Shown in pieces: positions 19,402-28,030 of a stretch of DNA of 64,000 nucleotides. Location of the stretch: positions 248,001 to 312,000 of the forward strand of contig OY782506.1 of NCBI GenBank assembly GCA_963677755.1, given 5' to 3'. The number at the start of each line of letters is the position of its first letter. Position 1 is the stretch's first letter. Position numbers and translations under genes: made by a program. The notes below the pieces were generated by a model that worked only from the letters and a program-made list of their open reading frames with translations, did no database searches and was not told the origin of the DNA. This DNA comes from JAIOSF01 sp963677755 (lineage in GTDB: Bacteria; Campylobacterota; Campylobacteria; Campylobacterales; Arcobacteraceae).

Positions 19402-19908
19402 ATGGCAAAATCAAAAGAACATAGCTTTGACATCTCTGCAAAACTTGATATGCAAGAGATGAAAAATGCAGTAATTCAAGCACAAAAAGAGGTTGACAAT
19501 CGTTATGATTTTAAAGGTATCACAAAAGAGATAGATTTAAGTGAAGGTGCAAAAACACTAACACTTATTAGTGCAAGTGATAATAAAATTGATGCAATGA
19601 AAGATATAATGATCTCTAAAATGAACAAACGAGGTGTATCTATAAACTCAATAGAGGAACTAAAAGCAGAAGATTCAAGTGGAAATAATAGAAAATTCAC
19701 TTATAAAATCATAGATAGTATTGAAGCAGATGAAGCAAGAAGAATACAAAAAGAGATTAAAGATTTAAAACTCAAAGTAACAGCTGCAAATCAAGGTGAT
19801 GAGATACGAGTAAGTGGAAAAAATTTAGATGATTTACAAAAAGTTATAGCACACCTAAAAGGGTTAGAGGATTTAAAAGCCCCATTGACTTTTGATAATT
19901 TTAGATAG
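19402..19908 (+). CDS. yajQ: YajQ-family nucleotide-binding protein
   Basis: 168 residues with the UPF0234/YajQ pattern: SFDISAKLDMQEMKNAV at the start, NRYDFKG, and a C-terminal half repeating the ferredoxin-like fold (AAQGDEIRVSGK-like segment, here AANQGDEIRVSGKNLDDLQ). Members bind nucleotides, and some bind cyclic di-GMP; the ligand here is not established. It ends at a strong hairpin shared with the convergent thioesterase gene. Confidence 0.9.
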   Translation: MAKSKEHSFDISAKLDMQEMKNAVIQAQKEVDNRYDFKGITKEIDLSEGAKTLTLISASDNKIDAMKDIMISKMNKRGVSINSIEELKAEDSSGNNRKFTYKIIDSIEADEARRIQKEIKDLKLKVTAANQGDEIRVSGKNLDDLQKVIAHLKGLEDLKAPLTFDNFR

Positions 19909-19935
19909 ATAAATTGTAGGTTTCCTACAATTTAT
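19909..19935. terminator. Bidirectional terminator between yajQ and the thioesterase gene
   Basis: Perfect 12-bp arms, ATAAATTGTAGG at 19909-19920 and its complement at 19924-19935, with a TTT loop. Read rightward, a short T-rich stretch follows. The right arm includes the thioesterase stop codon. It is well placed to end both convergent transcripts. Confidence 0.8.
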
Positions 19936-20395
19936 TTGCAAGTCTCACATCTCTTCGTCGTTTCCCATCTTCAAATCGTCTTTTACACTCTTCTGACTTT
20001 GGATTTAAAGGTGGCACGCTTGTTGGTTTTTTATCATCACCTAAAGCAACCATAGTAAAATAACATGTGTGAGTATGAGTTACAATCTTTTTTTGGATAT
20101 TTTCTGAAACTACTTTTATCCCTATCTCCATAGAAGTATTCCCAGTATAATTAACATGTGCAAAAAATGTTACAAAATCTCCTACAAAAATAGGATGTTT
20201 GAAAAGTACTTTATCTACAGAAAGTGTTACAACATAGTGTCCACAATATCGCGTAGCACAAGCATAAGCTATTTGGTCAAGATATTTTAAAAGCTCTCCA
20301 CCATGAACATGCCCTGTAAAGTTTGCTTTATCTGGGGTCATCAATACACTCATTTGCATTGATCTTATATCTGTATTTAAAACATTACTTTCCAT
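19925..20395 (-). CDS. Acyl-CoA thioesterase, hotdog fold
   Basis: 156 residues from the ATG at 20395. The TTG four codons upstream is rejected because the intervening ttGGAGagtaaa reads as its ribosome site. The features of the YciA/BFIT-like group are present: MSVLMTPDKANFTGHVHGGELLKYLDQIAYACATRY, with the catalytic Asp in the helix, and DFVTFFAHVNYTGNTSMEIGIKV. It hydrolyses fatty acyl-CoA or related thioesters in the cytoplasm. Chain-length preference cannot be read from sequence. Confidence 0.87.
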   Translation of the reverse strand: MESNVLNTDIRSMQMSVLMTPDKANFTGHVHGGELLKYLDQIAYACATRYCGHYVVTLSVDKVLFKHPIFVGDFVTFFAHVNYTGNTSMEIGIKVVSENIQKKIVTHTHTCYFTMVALGDDKKPTSVPPLNPKSEECKRRFEDGKRRRDVRLANKL

Positions 20396-20468
20396 TTTAC
20401 TCTCCAAAATTTAATATAATAAAATCTTATCATCACTGTATAGTATTAGTATAGCATTCTATGCTAAT

Positions 20469-22436
20469 TTAATCTAATAATTTTTTATATTCATTTTCAG
20501 TTAAGGTTGCCACACCTAAGTTTATAGCTTTATCATATTTACTTCCAGCATCTTCCCCATATATTAAAAAATCAGTTTTCTTAGAAACACTTCCAGATAC
20601 TTTTGCTCCTAGATTTTCAAGTTGCTCTTTTATAATTCCACGACTTACACTCATAGTACCTGTAAGTACTACAGTTTTATCTTTAAATGGATTCTCTACG
20701 ATGACTTTTTTTTCTTGAACTGTTGGTTGAATAATCTCAAAAAGTCTTTCCATAATTGTTTTATTTACTCGCATAAATTCAAGTAAACTATTTGCCATCT
20801 GCTCTCCAAAACCATCTAGTTGTTCTAACTGTTCAAAAGTAACATTTAAAATATCCAAGCCAAACTCTAGTGCTATTTGTTTACTAGCAACTTCCCCTAT
20901 ATGTTCAATCCCTAGTGCGTTGATAACTCTATGAAGGTCACTTCCTTTTGTAGCTTCTATAGCATTTAAAAGATTATTGATTTTTTTGGCTTTAAAACTC
21001 TCTAACCCATCTAAATCTTCATATTTTAAACTATACAGATCAAGAACATCTTTGATTTTTTCTTTATTTACTAAAAGTTCTACTATTTTGTTTCCAAGAC
21101 CATCTATGTTCATACAGTTTTTTGATGCAAAATAGATGATACTATTTACTACACGACTTGGACAGTCGAGGTTTTGACACTTAATAAGTATATCTTCAAC
21201 TAAAAGTTCACTGTTGCATTTTGGACAGTTTGTTGGTGGTGTTATATTCTCTTCACTCCCATCTCTTCTCTCAACTAAAACTTTTGTGATTTTAGGGATA
21301 ATATCACCACTTTTAATAATAATAACTTCATCGCCTATTTTTAAATCAAGTCGTTTAATCTCATCAAAGTTATGTAAAGTTGCACGAGCTACAGTTGAAC
21401 CATCAATAAGTGTAGGCTCTACCTCGGCAACGGGTGTGATAGCTCCCGTTCTTCCAACTTGTAAAATAATATTTCTTACTTTTGTAGTTTTCTCAACAGC
21501 AGGAAACTTATAGGCACAAGACCATCGTGGGAATTTTACTGTATAACCTAAGTCACTTTGTGCTTCTAGTGAATCAATCTTGATAACCATCCCATCAAGA
21601 CCCATAGATATAGTATCTCTTTGTTTAATAATCTCATGATAGACCTCTTCAATCTCTTCAACAGTTGTACAAATCTTTTGAATAGGCGGTTTTTCAAATC
21701 CAAAAGAGTGGATGAAGTTTATCACTTCACTACTTTTTTCAAATTCTAGTGAGTTTTGCCCTACGCCCCAAACATTGAAAAAGAGTTTTCTTTTTGCTGT
21801 AATGGAACTATCAAGTTGTCGTAAACTTCCAGCAGCTGCATTTCTAGGGTTTGCAAATGGTGCTTCACTATTTGCTAATCTCTCTTGGTTTATCTTCAAA
21901 AAGTCATCTTTTTTGATAACAACTTCACCCCGTATCTCAATTAAACCATCGTAAGGGATAGTTAAAGGTACAGATTGGATTGTTTTTGCATTTATCGTTA
22001 CATCTTCCCCAACAGTTCCATCACCTCTCGTGATAGCTTGTTTTAAAGCACCCTTTTCATAAATAATATTTAAACTTGCCCCATCAAATTTTGGTTCACA
22101 AACAAACTGCATAGAATTACGATCAACCACTTTACTAGCCCGTTTTATCCAATCTTCTAATTCTTGAGTATTAAAAATATCTTCTTGAGACCACATACGA
22201 CTTAAATGCTTTGCTTTAACAAAACCATCTAAAACAACTCCACCAACTCTTTGTGTAGGAGAGTTTGGGTCTAATAAAGTAGGATTTGACTCTTCAAAAC
22301 CTAAAACTTCACGATTGAGTTTATCATACTCCTCGTCTGTTGCTATTGGGTTGTCATCTACATAATATGCTTTTGACCATGTTTTTAAAATCTCTACTTT
22401 TTCTTTGTATTGTTGTTGTGTCATTAAAATTCTCAT
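20469..22436 (-). CDS. ligA: NAD-dependent DNA ligase
   Basis: 655 residues (651 if the second ATG at 22424 is used; no ribosome site decides between them). Domain Ia contains Y-x-x-D (YYVDDNP). The adenylation domain has the active lysine in CEPKFDGASL and the conserved RGDGTVGEDVT. An OB domain and a four-cysteine zinc finger follow (CPKCNSELL...CQNLDCPSR). Helix-hairpin-helix motifs come next, and a C-terminal BRCT domain covers about residues 580-655. It seals nicks in replication and repair. Confidence 0.96.
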   Translation of the reverse strand: MRILMTQQQYKEKVEILKTWSKAYYVDDNPIATDEEYDKLNREVLGFEESNPTLLDPNSPTQRVGGVVLDGFVKAKHLSRMWSQEDIFNTQELEDWIKRASKVVDRNSMQFVCEPKFDGASLNIIYEKGALKQAITRGDGTVGEDVTINAKTIQSVPLTIPYDGLIEIRGEVVIKKDDFLKINQERLANSEAPFANPRNAAAGSLRQLDSSITAKRKLFFNVWGVGQNSLEFEKSSEVINFIHSFGFEKPPIQKICTTVEEIEEVYHEIIKQRDTISMGLDGMVIKIDSLEAQSDLGYTVKFPRWSCAYKFPAVEKTTKVRNIILQVGRTGAITPVAEVEPTLIDGSTVARATLHNFDEIKRLDLKIGDEVIIIKSGDIIPKITKVLVERRDGSEENITPPTNCPKCNSELLVEDILIKCQNLDCPSRVVNSIIYFASKNCMNIDGLGNKIVELLVNKEKIKDVLDLYSLKYEDLDGLESFKAKKINNLLNAIEATKGSDLHRVINALGIEHIGEVASKQIALEFGLDILNVTFEQLEQLDGFGEQMANSLLEFMRVNKTIMERLFEIIQPTVQEKKVIVENPFKDKTVVLTGTMSVSRGIIKEQLENLGAKVSGSVSKKTDFLIYGEDAGSKYDKAINLGVATLTENEYKKLLD

Positions 22437-22492
22437 TAGTTTATAGTATTAAAAAAGTATTTTACCAAATCAATGATTTGGTTTATATTTGT

Positions 22493-22735
22493 TTAGCTTA
22501 AAGCTAAATATATTTTAAAATAAACCATAAAAAACTCACAAAATATTCTCCAAAAAACTTCTAAAGTTATAAAAGCTAAAAACATATAGAGTCTATATTT
22601 AGCATTGTTTATCTCTAGTTTATTTTTCTTAAAATAGTAATAAATAACAAAAGGTACAATAACAGCACCTGTTATGTAAACAAAACCAATTATATAGGGT
22701 GTGATTAAAAAGTTAAAGTTAAAAAAATCGTCCAT
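22493..22735 (-). CDS. Small membrane protein, DUF4282-like
   Basis: 80 residues with two membrane helices at about 12-33 and 48-70. The pattern FNFLITPYIIGFVYITG followed by LEVFWRIFCEFFMVYFKIY matches what is usually annotated DUF4282: two helices with an RxxCEFxxVxFKIY end. It overlaps no neighbour and lies 2 bp after the methyltransferase gene, on the same strand, so it is the probable last gene of that small operon. No function is known. Confidence 0.75.
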   Translation of the reverse strand: MDDFFNFNFLITPYIIGFVYITGAVIVPFVIYYYFKKNKLEINNAKYRLYMFLAFITLEVFWRIFCEFFMVYFKIYLALS

Positions 22736-22737
22736 AG

Positions 22738-23658
22738 TTATCCTTTTTTAATTGTAAAAATTAAATTTTTTAAGCTTCTATTCTCATCTATAGTTTCAAA
22801 CTCTTCAACATTTTCAAGTCGCTTTATAAATCTAAAACTAGGTGCAAACTCTTGAAAAATATTGATTATAAAATTTTCATCTAAATTAGGAGCATTTAAA
22901 CAAGCCATCACTATACAATCATCACTTGCAAACTGATGAAGTTTTTTGATTATTTTTTGATAATCTTTTGTTGCTTCAAAGCTTCCTCTTTGAAAAGTTG
23001 GTGGGTCTATGATGATTATATCAAATGGGGCTTCTCTTTTGATTCTTCCAAATGATTTTAAAATATTGTGTGGATAAAATTTTACTTTTGAGGTATCTAG
23101 ATTATTAAGCTGATGATTTTCTCTTCCTGTGTGTAAAGCACCTTTTGACATATCCATATTGACAACACTTTTTGCTTCCCCTTTAAGTGCTGCTAAACTA
23201 AAGCCGCAAGTATATGAAAAAAGGTTTAAGACTGATTTATCTTTTGCTATAGATTGTATATAAGCTCTTCCATTTTTCATATCAGGGAAATAACCACTAT
23301 TTTGATTTGATTGGAGATTGAGTTTAAATTTAAGTTGATTTTCGTAAGCTATATTTTCATCTTTTAGTGTTCCTACTATTGCTTGTGTAGTCGTTTTTTC
23401 TATGTAGCGTCTTTGTAAGATAATAGTAGAGTGTCTTGTGTTTTGTATAAAATTTGTAAGCATATCTAAAAGCTCAGTTTCTTGTTGTACGGCAACTTCT
23501 TCATAAAATGCTACACTTAAAATATTATCAATAGAATCAATAGTTAAAAATTTCCAATCTTCATAAATTCCACCTCTACCGTGAAAAATTCTTTTAAATT
23601 TGTTACTAAGATGTAAGCTATTTTTTTCTAATACTTTTTTTACTGTATCCACTAACAA
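22738..23658 (-). CDS. Class I SAM-dependent rRNA methyltransferase (RlmI/RlmK-like)
   Basis: 306 residues. The N-terminal part has KRIFHGRGG, as in the PUA-linked 23S rRNA cytosine-C5 methyltransferases. The SAM fold shows VLNLFSYTCGFSLAALKG (SAM loop), VNMDMSKGAL (acidic ribose-binding end of strand 2) and IIIDPPTFQRG, the DPPxF motif of base methyltransferases. The target nucleotide is not predictable. It overlaps the start-side ywbE-like gene by 7 bp and probably shares its transcript. Confidence 0.85.
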   Translation of the reverse strand: MLVDTVKKVLEKNSLHLSNKFKRIFHGRGGIYEDWKFLTIDSIDNILSVAFYEEVAVQQETELLDMLTNFIQNTRHSTIILQRRYIEKTTTQAIVGTLKDENIAYENQLKFKLNLQSNQNSGYFPDMKNGRAYIQSIAKDKSVLNLFSYTCGFSLAALKGEAKSVVNMDMSKGALHTGRENHQLNNLDTSKVKFYPHNILKSFGRIKREAPFDIIIIDPPTFQRGSFEATKDYQKIIKKLHQFASDDCIVMACLNAPNLDENFIINIFQEFAPSFRFIKRLENVEEFETIDENRSLKNLIFTIKKG

Positions 23659-23843
23659 ATCTCTTGAACTCTCCCTACATCTCCATTTGTCAGTCTTACT
23701 TTTATTCCATGTGGGTGTGTTGGTGAATTTGTCAGAATATCTTTAACAACTCCAGCAGTTAATTTTTCACTTCTTTGGTCTTGTTTTAAGACAATATTTA
23801 CTTTTAAACCTTGTTTGATATTTATTCTTTTTTTTCCGTCCAT
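23652..23843 (-). CDS. ywbE: YwbE-family protein
   Basis: 63 residues, almost the whole length of the YwbE/DUF2196 family: RINIKQGLKVNIVLKQDQRS, then TAGVVKDILTNSPTHPHGIKVRL and DVGRVQEI. It looks like a small SH3-like barrel. Members are often linked to RNA-related genes, which fits the overlapping rRNA methyltransferase gene. No biochemical role is established. Confidence 0.88.
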   Translation of the reverse strand: MDGKKRINIKQGLKVNIVLKQDQRSEKLTAGVVKDILTNSPTHPHGIKVRLTNGDVGRVQEIC

Positions 23844-23917
23844 ATTAAAATCCTCTATTTTTATGAGATTATATCTATTGTTTGCTATAATCTTACAAAT
23901 AGAATTTTGGAGAAGAG

Positions 23918-24259
23918 ATGAGTTATAGTGAGATATTTATTATGGGTTGGAACCTTAATGCTTTGATGTTTGTTGTTAATCTAGTCTTAGCATTGAATGT
24001 TATAAAATCAAATGATCCAGTTGAGGTATCAAGAGCCCATGAAAAACTAGGGCAGTTAAAAGAAGAGGTTGATATGTACTATCCAAACAGAGGTTTAGAA
24101 ACTATAGCTACTTACCTTATCCCTTTTACTGCTTTTTATAGAGTATCGTTCCGATTATATGAGATGAATATGTTTTTTAAAGCAAATCAAAAAGCAAGTA
24201 TGTTTGACTTTATGATTTATAGATATGAAAAAGATATTCAAGTAGCTAAAACCAAATAG
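23918..24259 (+). CDS. Conserved-looking hypothetical membrane-associated protein
   Basis: 113 residues from an ATG with gGAGaagag upstream. One hydrophobic helix lies at about 10-30 (LNALMFVVNLVLALNVI) and a second, weaker one at about 62-80. The rest is charged and helical. No motif was recognised. It stands between the divergent ywbE gene and pta and may be co-transcribed with pta (47-bp gap). Confidence 0.6.
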   Translation: MSYSEIFIMGWNLNALMFVVNLVLALNVIKSNDPVEVSRAHEKLGQLKEEVDMYYPNRGLETIATYLIPFTAFYRVSFRLYEMNMFFKANQKASMFDFMIYRYEKDIQVAKTK

Positions 24260-24306
24260 TAACTTTTGTATAATAAAATTATATGAAATAGTAATAAAGG
24301 TTAAAA

Positions 24307-26397
24307 ATGGAATTAAAATCACTCTATGTATCACCTCAAGAGATAGAAGCAGGTGCGGTAGCTGTATCTTTTGGATTTATGGCACTTTTGAAAAGAAAAT
24401 ATGAAAAAGTCGCATTCTTTAGACCAATAGTATCACAAGTTCCAAACAACGATATAGACCTTGTTGTCAATAATTTTAAATTACAAATGGATAAAAAAGA
24501 TTGTTATGGAGTAGATATACAAAGAGCAAAAGAGCTAATATCTGCAAATAAGATAGACAAACTGTATGAGATACTTATAGAAAAATATGAAAGTCTTAAA
24601 GCAAATTATGATTTTGTATTGATACAAGGGGTGAGTGGAGATAGTTTATCCATGATTGCTGATTTTGATATCAATTTGGAGTTAGCAAAAAACTTTGATA
24701 CAAGTTTTATTGCCGTTTTAAATGGAAAAGATAAGAGTTATATACAGCTTTTAGAAGATATTTCAATGGAAGAATCAAATATAAAACATAGTGGTTGTAT
24801 CCATTTCGCTACTTTTATAAATCGTACAAAAAAAGAATATATAGAAGATATTGAAAATAGTAAAAAAGATTATTTATTATACTGTATAGAAGAGGTTCAA
24901 GAACTATCTGCTTTAACTATTTGGGATATACAAAATAAACTAGATGCCAAAGTAATTTTTGAAATACCAGAATATCTTCATAGAACTATAGACCATATAA
25001 AAGTGGCAGCTATGAGTTTTGATAACTATATTAAATATATTCAACCAAATGACTTGATAATTGTTCCAGCTGATAGAAGTGATATAGTTGTGGGTTCTAT
25101 TGCTGCGGTTCATTCTAAAACAATACCGAGTATTAGTTGTATACTTTTAACAGGTGATATGAAATTAAAAAAATCAATCAAAGAACTCTTGAAAGGCTTT
25201 AATACACATATACCAATTTTGAAAGTGGAAGAAAATACTTTTGAAATTACGAAAAAAGTATCAGATATAAAAGCTATAATTAAAGCAGATAATAAAAGAA
25301 AAACTTCAATAATTGAAGGACTTTTTAACTCTTCTGTGGATATAGATGCTATTGAAAAACACTTATTATCTCAGACAAATCACATAGTTACACCTTTGAT
25401 GTTTGAATACTCTTTATTAAAAAGAGCAAGAGAAAATAAACAAATTATAGTATTACCAGAAGCAAACGATGAAAGAATTTTAAAAGCGACACAAATTCTT
25501 CTTAATTCTGAGGTAGTAGATATAGTTTTATTAGGAGATGAGGTTGAGATAAAACATAGAGCAAGTTTATTGGGACTTAGTATTGATAAAGCAATTATAA
25601 TTGACCCAACAACTTCAGAACATCTTGCAATGTTGAGTGAGGAGTTTTATAATATACGAAAACATAAAGGGCTTACATTAGAACAAGCTTCAGAGACACT
25701 TCAAACAGTTCCAAATTATTTTGCAACTATGATGGTACAAACAGGACTAGCTGGTGGTATGGTAAGTGGAAGTATTAGTACAACAGCAGATACCGTAAGA
25801 CCAGCGTTACAAATTATAAAAACAACGCCTGATACACCAATAGTTTCAAGTGTATTTTTTATGTGTTTAGAGACAAAAGTTTTAGTATACGGAGATTGTG
25901 CAATTAATCTTGACCCAACAGCTGTTGAATTAGCAGCTATTGCAAAAAGTAGTGCTCAAACAGCATCTGCATTTGGGATAGAACCAAAAGTAGCGATGCT
26001 TTCATATTCTACAGGGCAAAGTGGAAGTGGAGATGATGTAGAGAAAGTTAAAGTTGCTACAAAAATATTGCAAGAGGAGGGGGGACTTTTAGTTGAAGGA
26101 CCTATTCAATATGATGCGGCTATTGAAAAAAGTGTAGCTAAACAAAAGTTACCAAATAGTTTAGTAGCTGGAGATGCAAATGTACTAATATTTCCAGATT
26201 TAAACACAGGAAATAATACCTACAAAGCAGTTCAAAGAAGTAGTGGTGCTGTTGCTATTGGTCCAATTTTGCAAGGGCTTAATAAACCTATAAATGACTT
26301 AAGTCGAGGTTGTTTAGTAGAAGATATTGTAAATACCATAGCGATTACTGCAATACAAGCACAATCAATAGAAAAAAACAAAAAAGGGATAAAATGA
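24307..26397 (+). CDS. pta: Phosphate acetyltransferase (long form)
   Basis: 696 residues of the long Pta type: an N-terminal P-loop-like domain (1-200, degenerate at the nucleotide loop as is usual), a DRTGG regulatory domain (about 205-315), and a C-terminal catalytic domain (about 370-690) with VLPEANDERILKATQILL, GLAGGMVSGSISTTADTVRPALQII and LSYSTGQSGSG. It interconverts acetyl-CoA and acetyl phosphate. The stop overlaps the ackA ATG (ATGA), giving the standard acetate pathway operon. Confidence 0.95.
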   Translation: MELKSLYVSPQEIEAGAVAVSFGFMALLKRKYEKVAFFRPIVSQVPNNDIDLVVNNFKLQMDKKDCYGVDIQRAKELISANKIDKLYEILIEKYESLKANYDFVLIQGVSGDSLSMIADFDINLELAKNFDTSFIAVLNGKDKSYIQLLEDISMEESNIKHSGCIHFATFINRTKKEYIEDIENSKKDYLLYCIEEVQELSALTIWDIQNKLDAKVIFEIPEYLHRTIDHIKVAAMSFDNYIKYIQPNDLIIVPADRSDIVVGSIAAVHSKTIPSISCILLTGDMKLKKSIKELLKGFNTHIPILKVEENTFEITKKVSDIKAIIKADNKRKTSIIEGLFNSSVDIDAIEKHLLSQTNHIVTPLMFEYSLLKRARENKQIIVLPEANDERILKATQILLNSEVVDIVLLGDEVEIKHRASLLGLSIDKAIIIDPTTSEHLAMLSEEFYNIRKHKGLTLEQASETLQTVPNYFATMMVQTGLAGGMVSGSISTTADTVRPALQIIKTTPDTPIVSSVFFMCLETKVLVYGDCAINLDPTAVELAAIAKSSAQTASAFGIEPKVAMLSYSTGQSGSGDDVEKVKVATKILQEEGGLLVEGPIQYDAAIEKSVAKQKLPNSLVAGDANVLIFPDLNTGNNTYKAVQRSSGAVAIGPILQGLNKPINDLSRGCLVEDIVNTIAITAIQAQSIEKNKKGIK

Positions 26398-27443
26398 AAA
26401 TCTTAGTACTCAATAGTGGTAGTTCATCGATAAAATACAAACTTTTTTGTAAAGAAGATATGAAAGAGCTTAAATGTGGTATTGCACAAGAGGTAGACTC
26501 ACACAAAGAGGGAATTGAAAAAATACTGAATAAACTTAAAGAAGAAAATCATATTAATGACCCAAAAGATATTTTTTGTGTGGGACATAGAGTTGTTCAT
26601 GGAGGAGATTTTTTTACAAAAGCTACAGTAGTAGATGATGAAGTGATCAAAAAAATAGAGATACTTTGTGAACTAGCCCCTTTACATAATCCTGCAAACC
26701 TTGAAGGGATAAAAGCAATAAGTGCAACACTTGGAGATGTTCCACAAGTGATAGTATGTGATACAGCTTTTCACCAAACAATTCCAAATTATGCAAGTTT
26801 TTACCCACTTCCTTATGAATACTATGAAAAATATCATATTAGAAAATATGGATTTCATGGTACTAGTCATCAATATATTGCACAAGAAGCTGCAAAACAA
26901 TTAGGCAAAAAACTTGAAGATTGTAATTTAATCACTTTACATTTAGGAAATGGCTCAAGTGCTTGTGCTATAAAAGATGGAAAAAGTATAGATACATCTA
27001 TGGGATTTACACCATTAGAGGGTTTAATGATGGGGACAAGATGTGGTGATATTGATGGTTCACTTGTGTATTATCTTCAAGAAAAGTTACATTGTTCAAG
27101 GGAAGAGATTTATAATATTCTTAATAAAGAGAGTGGTTTTAAAGGACTTTGTGGAACAAATGATTTACGAGAGGTGATACGACTTATAGATGAAGAGTGT
27201 GATACACATGCGAAACTTGCTTTAAATATGTTTATTTATAGAGTGAAAAAATATATTGGAAGTTATCTTATGATTTTAGGAAAAGTTGATGCTATAGTTC
27301 TAACTGGAGGAATTGGGGAAAATAGCCAATTTGTCCGTCATGCTATTTATGAAGCAACAGATAAGTTTGACTTAGCACATATTACTATCAATACAGATGA
27401 AGAAAAGTCTATAGCTACGCAAGCAAGGGAACTTTTAGATTGA
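26394..27443 (+). CDS. ackA: Acetate kinase
   Basis: 349 residues when started at the ATG at 26394, which gives the family's N-terminal MKILVLNSGSSSIKYKLF; the longer upstream frame is a read-through of the pta region. Other landmarks are GHRVVHGG, CDTAFHQTIP, RKYGFHGTSHQYIA, THLGNGSS-like LHLGNGSSACAI and LTGGIGENS. It makes ATP and acetate from acetyl phosphate. It is shorter than the common 395-400 residues, but all motifs are in order and no frameshift is apparent. Confidence 0.93.
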   Translation: MKILVLNSGSSSIKYKLFCKEDMKELKCGIAQEVDSHKEGIEKILNKLKEENHINDPKDIFCVGHRVVHGGDFFTKATVVDDEVIKKIEILCELAPLHNPANLEGIKAISATLGDVPQVIVCDTAFHQTIPNYASFYPLPYEYYEKYHIRKYGFHGTSHQYIAQEAAKQLGKKLEDCNLITLHLGNGSSACAIKDGKSIDTSMGFTPLEGLMMGTRCGDIDGSLVYYLQEKLHCSREEIYNILNKESGFKGLCGTNDLREVIRLIDEECDTHAKLALNMFIYRVKKYIGSYLMILGKVDAIVLTGGIGENSQFVRHAIYEATDKFDLAHITINTDEEKSIATQARELLD

Positions 27444-27988
27444 TACGACTTGGGTCAAATTCACAAACTAGGGCATTACTTTTAAAACAACATGGGATTG
27501 AATTTATTCAAGATGGTGGAGAGTTTGATGAAGATAGTATCACGATCAAAGAACCAAAAGAGTTTGTAAAAGTTGCAACAAAAGGGAAGTTTGAAGAACT
27601 TTATAAAAAATTTGGTTGTCAAGAGATGCCACTACTTGTAGCAGATACAGTTGTCACTTCAAATGGAGAGCTTCTACGAAAAGCAAAAGATAAAGAAGAT
27701 GCAAGAAGAATGTTACAACTACAAAGTAACAATGAAGTAAGTATCATAACATGTATGATTTTTAAATCAACAGAGACAGAAATTTTTGATATATCTACTA
27801 CTACATACCATTTTAAAAAGTTTGATAAAGATGATATGGAAAACTATATTCAAAGTGAGCAATGTATGGGGAAAGCAGGTGCAATAATGGTTGAGGGATT
27901 TTGTAAACCATATATAAAGTGTGTAGATGGGTACGAATCTACAGCAATGGGATTGTGTGTAGAGAAACTTTTACCTTATATCAAATAG
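27440..27988 (+). CDS. maf: Maf-family nucleoside triphosphate pyrophosphatase
   Basis: 182 residues from a TTG that overlaps the ackA stop. The Maf signatures are present: IRLGSNSQTRALLLKQ at the N-terminus, LLVADTVVTSNGELLRKAKDKEDARRML in the middle, and KAGAIMVEGF near the end. Members hydrolyse non-canonical or selected canonical NTPs to monophosphates and are linked to septum inhibition in other bacteria. It is translationally coupled with ackA. Confidence 0.9.
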   Translation: MIRLGSNSQTRALLLKQHGIEFIQDGGEFDEDSITIKEPKEFVKVATKGKFEELYKKFGCQEMPLLVADTVVTSNGELLRKAKDKEDARRMLQLQSNNEVSIITCMIFKSTETEIFDISTTTYHFKKFDKDDMENYIQSEQCMGKAGAIMVEGFCKPYIKCVDGYESTAMGLCVEKLLPYIK

Positions 27989-28030
27989 TTTTTAGTATAA
28001 TCATTTTTTTATAATATATAAGGATAAAAC

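Noticed and set aside
26310..26393. Longer start for acetate kinase
   Set aside because: The extension overlaps pta out of frame; the ATG at 26394 gives the standard N-terminus and an ATGA overlap.
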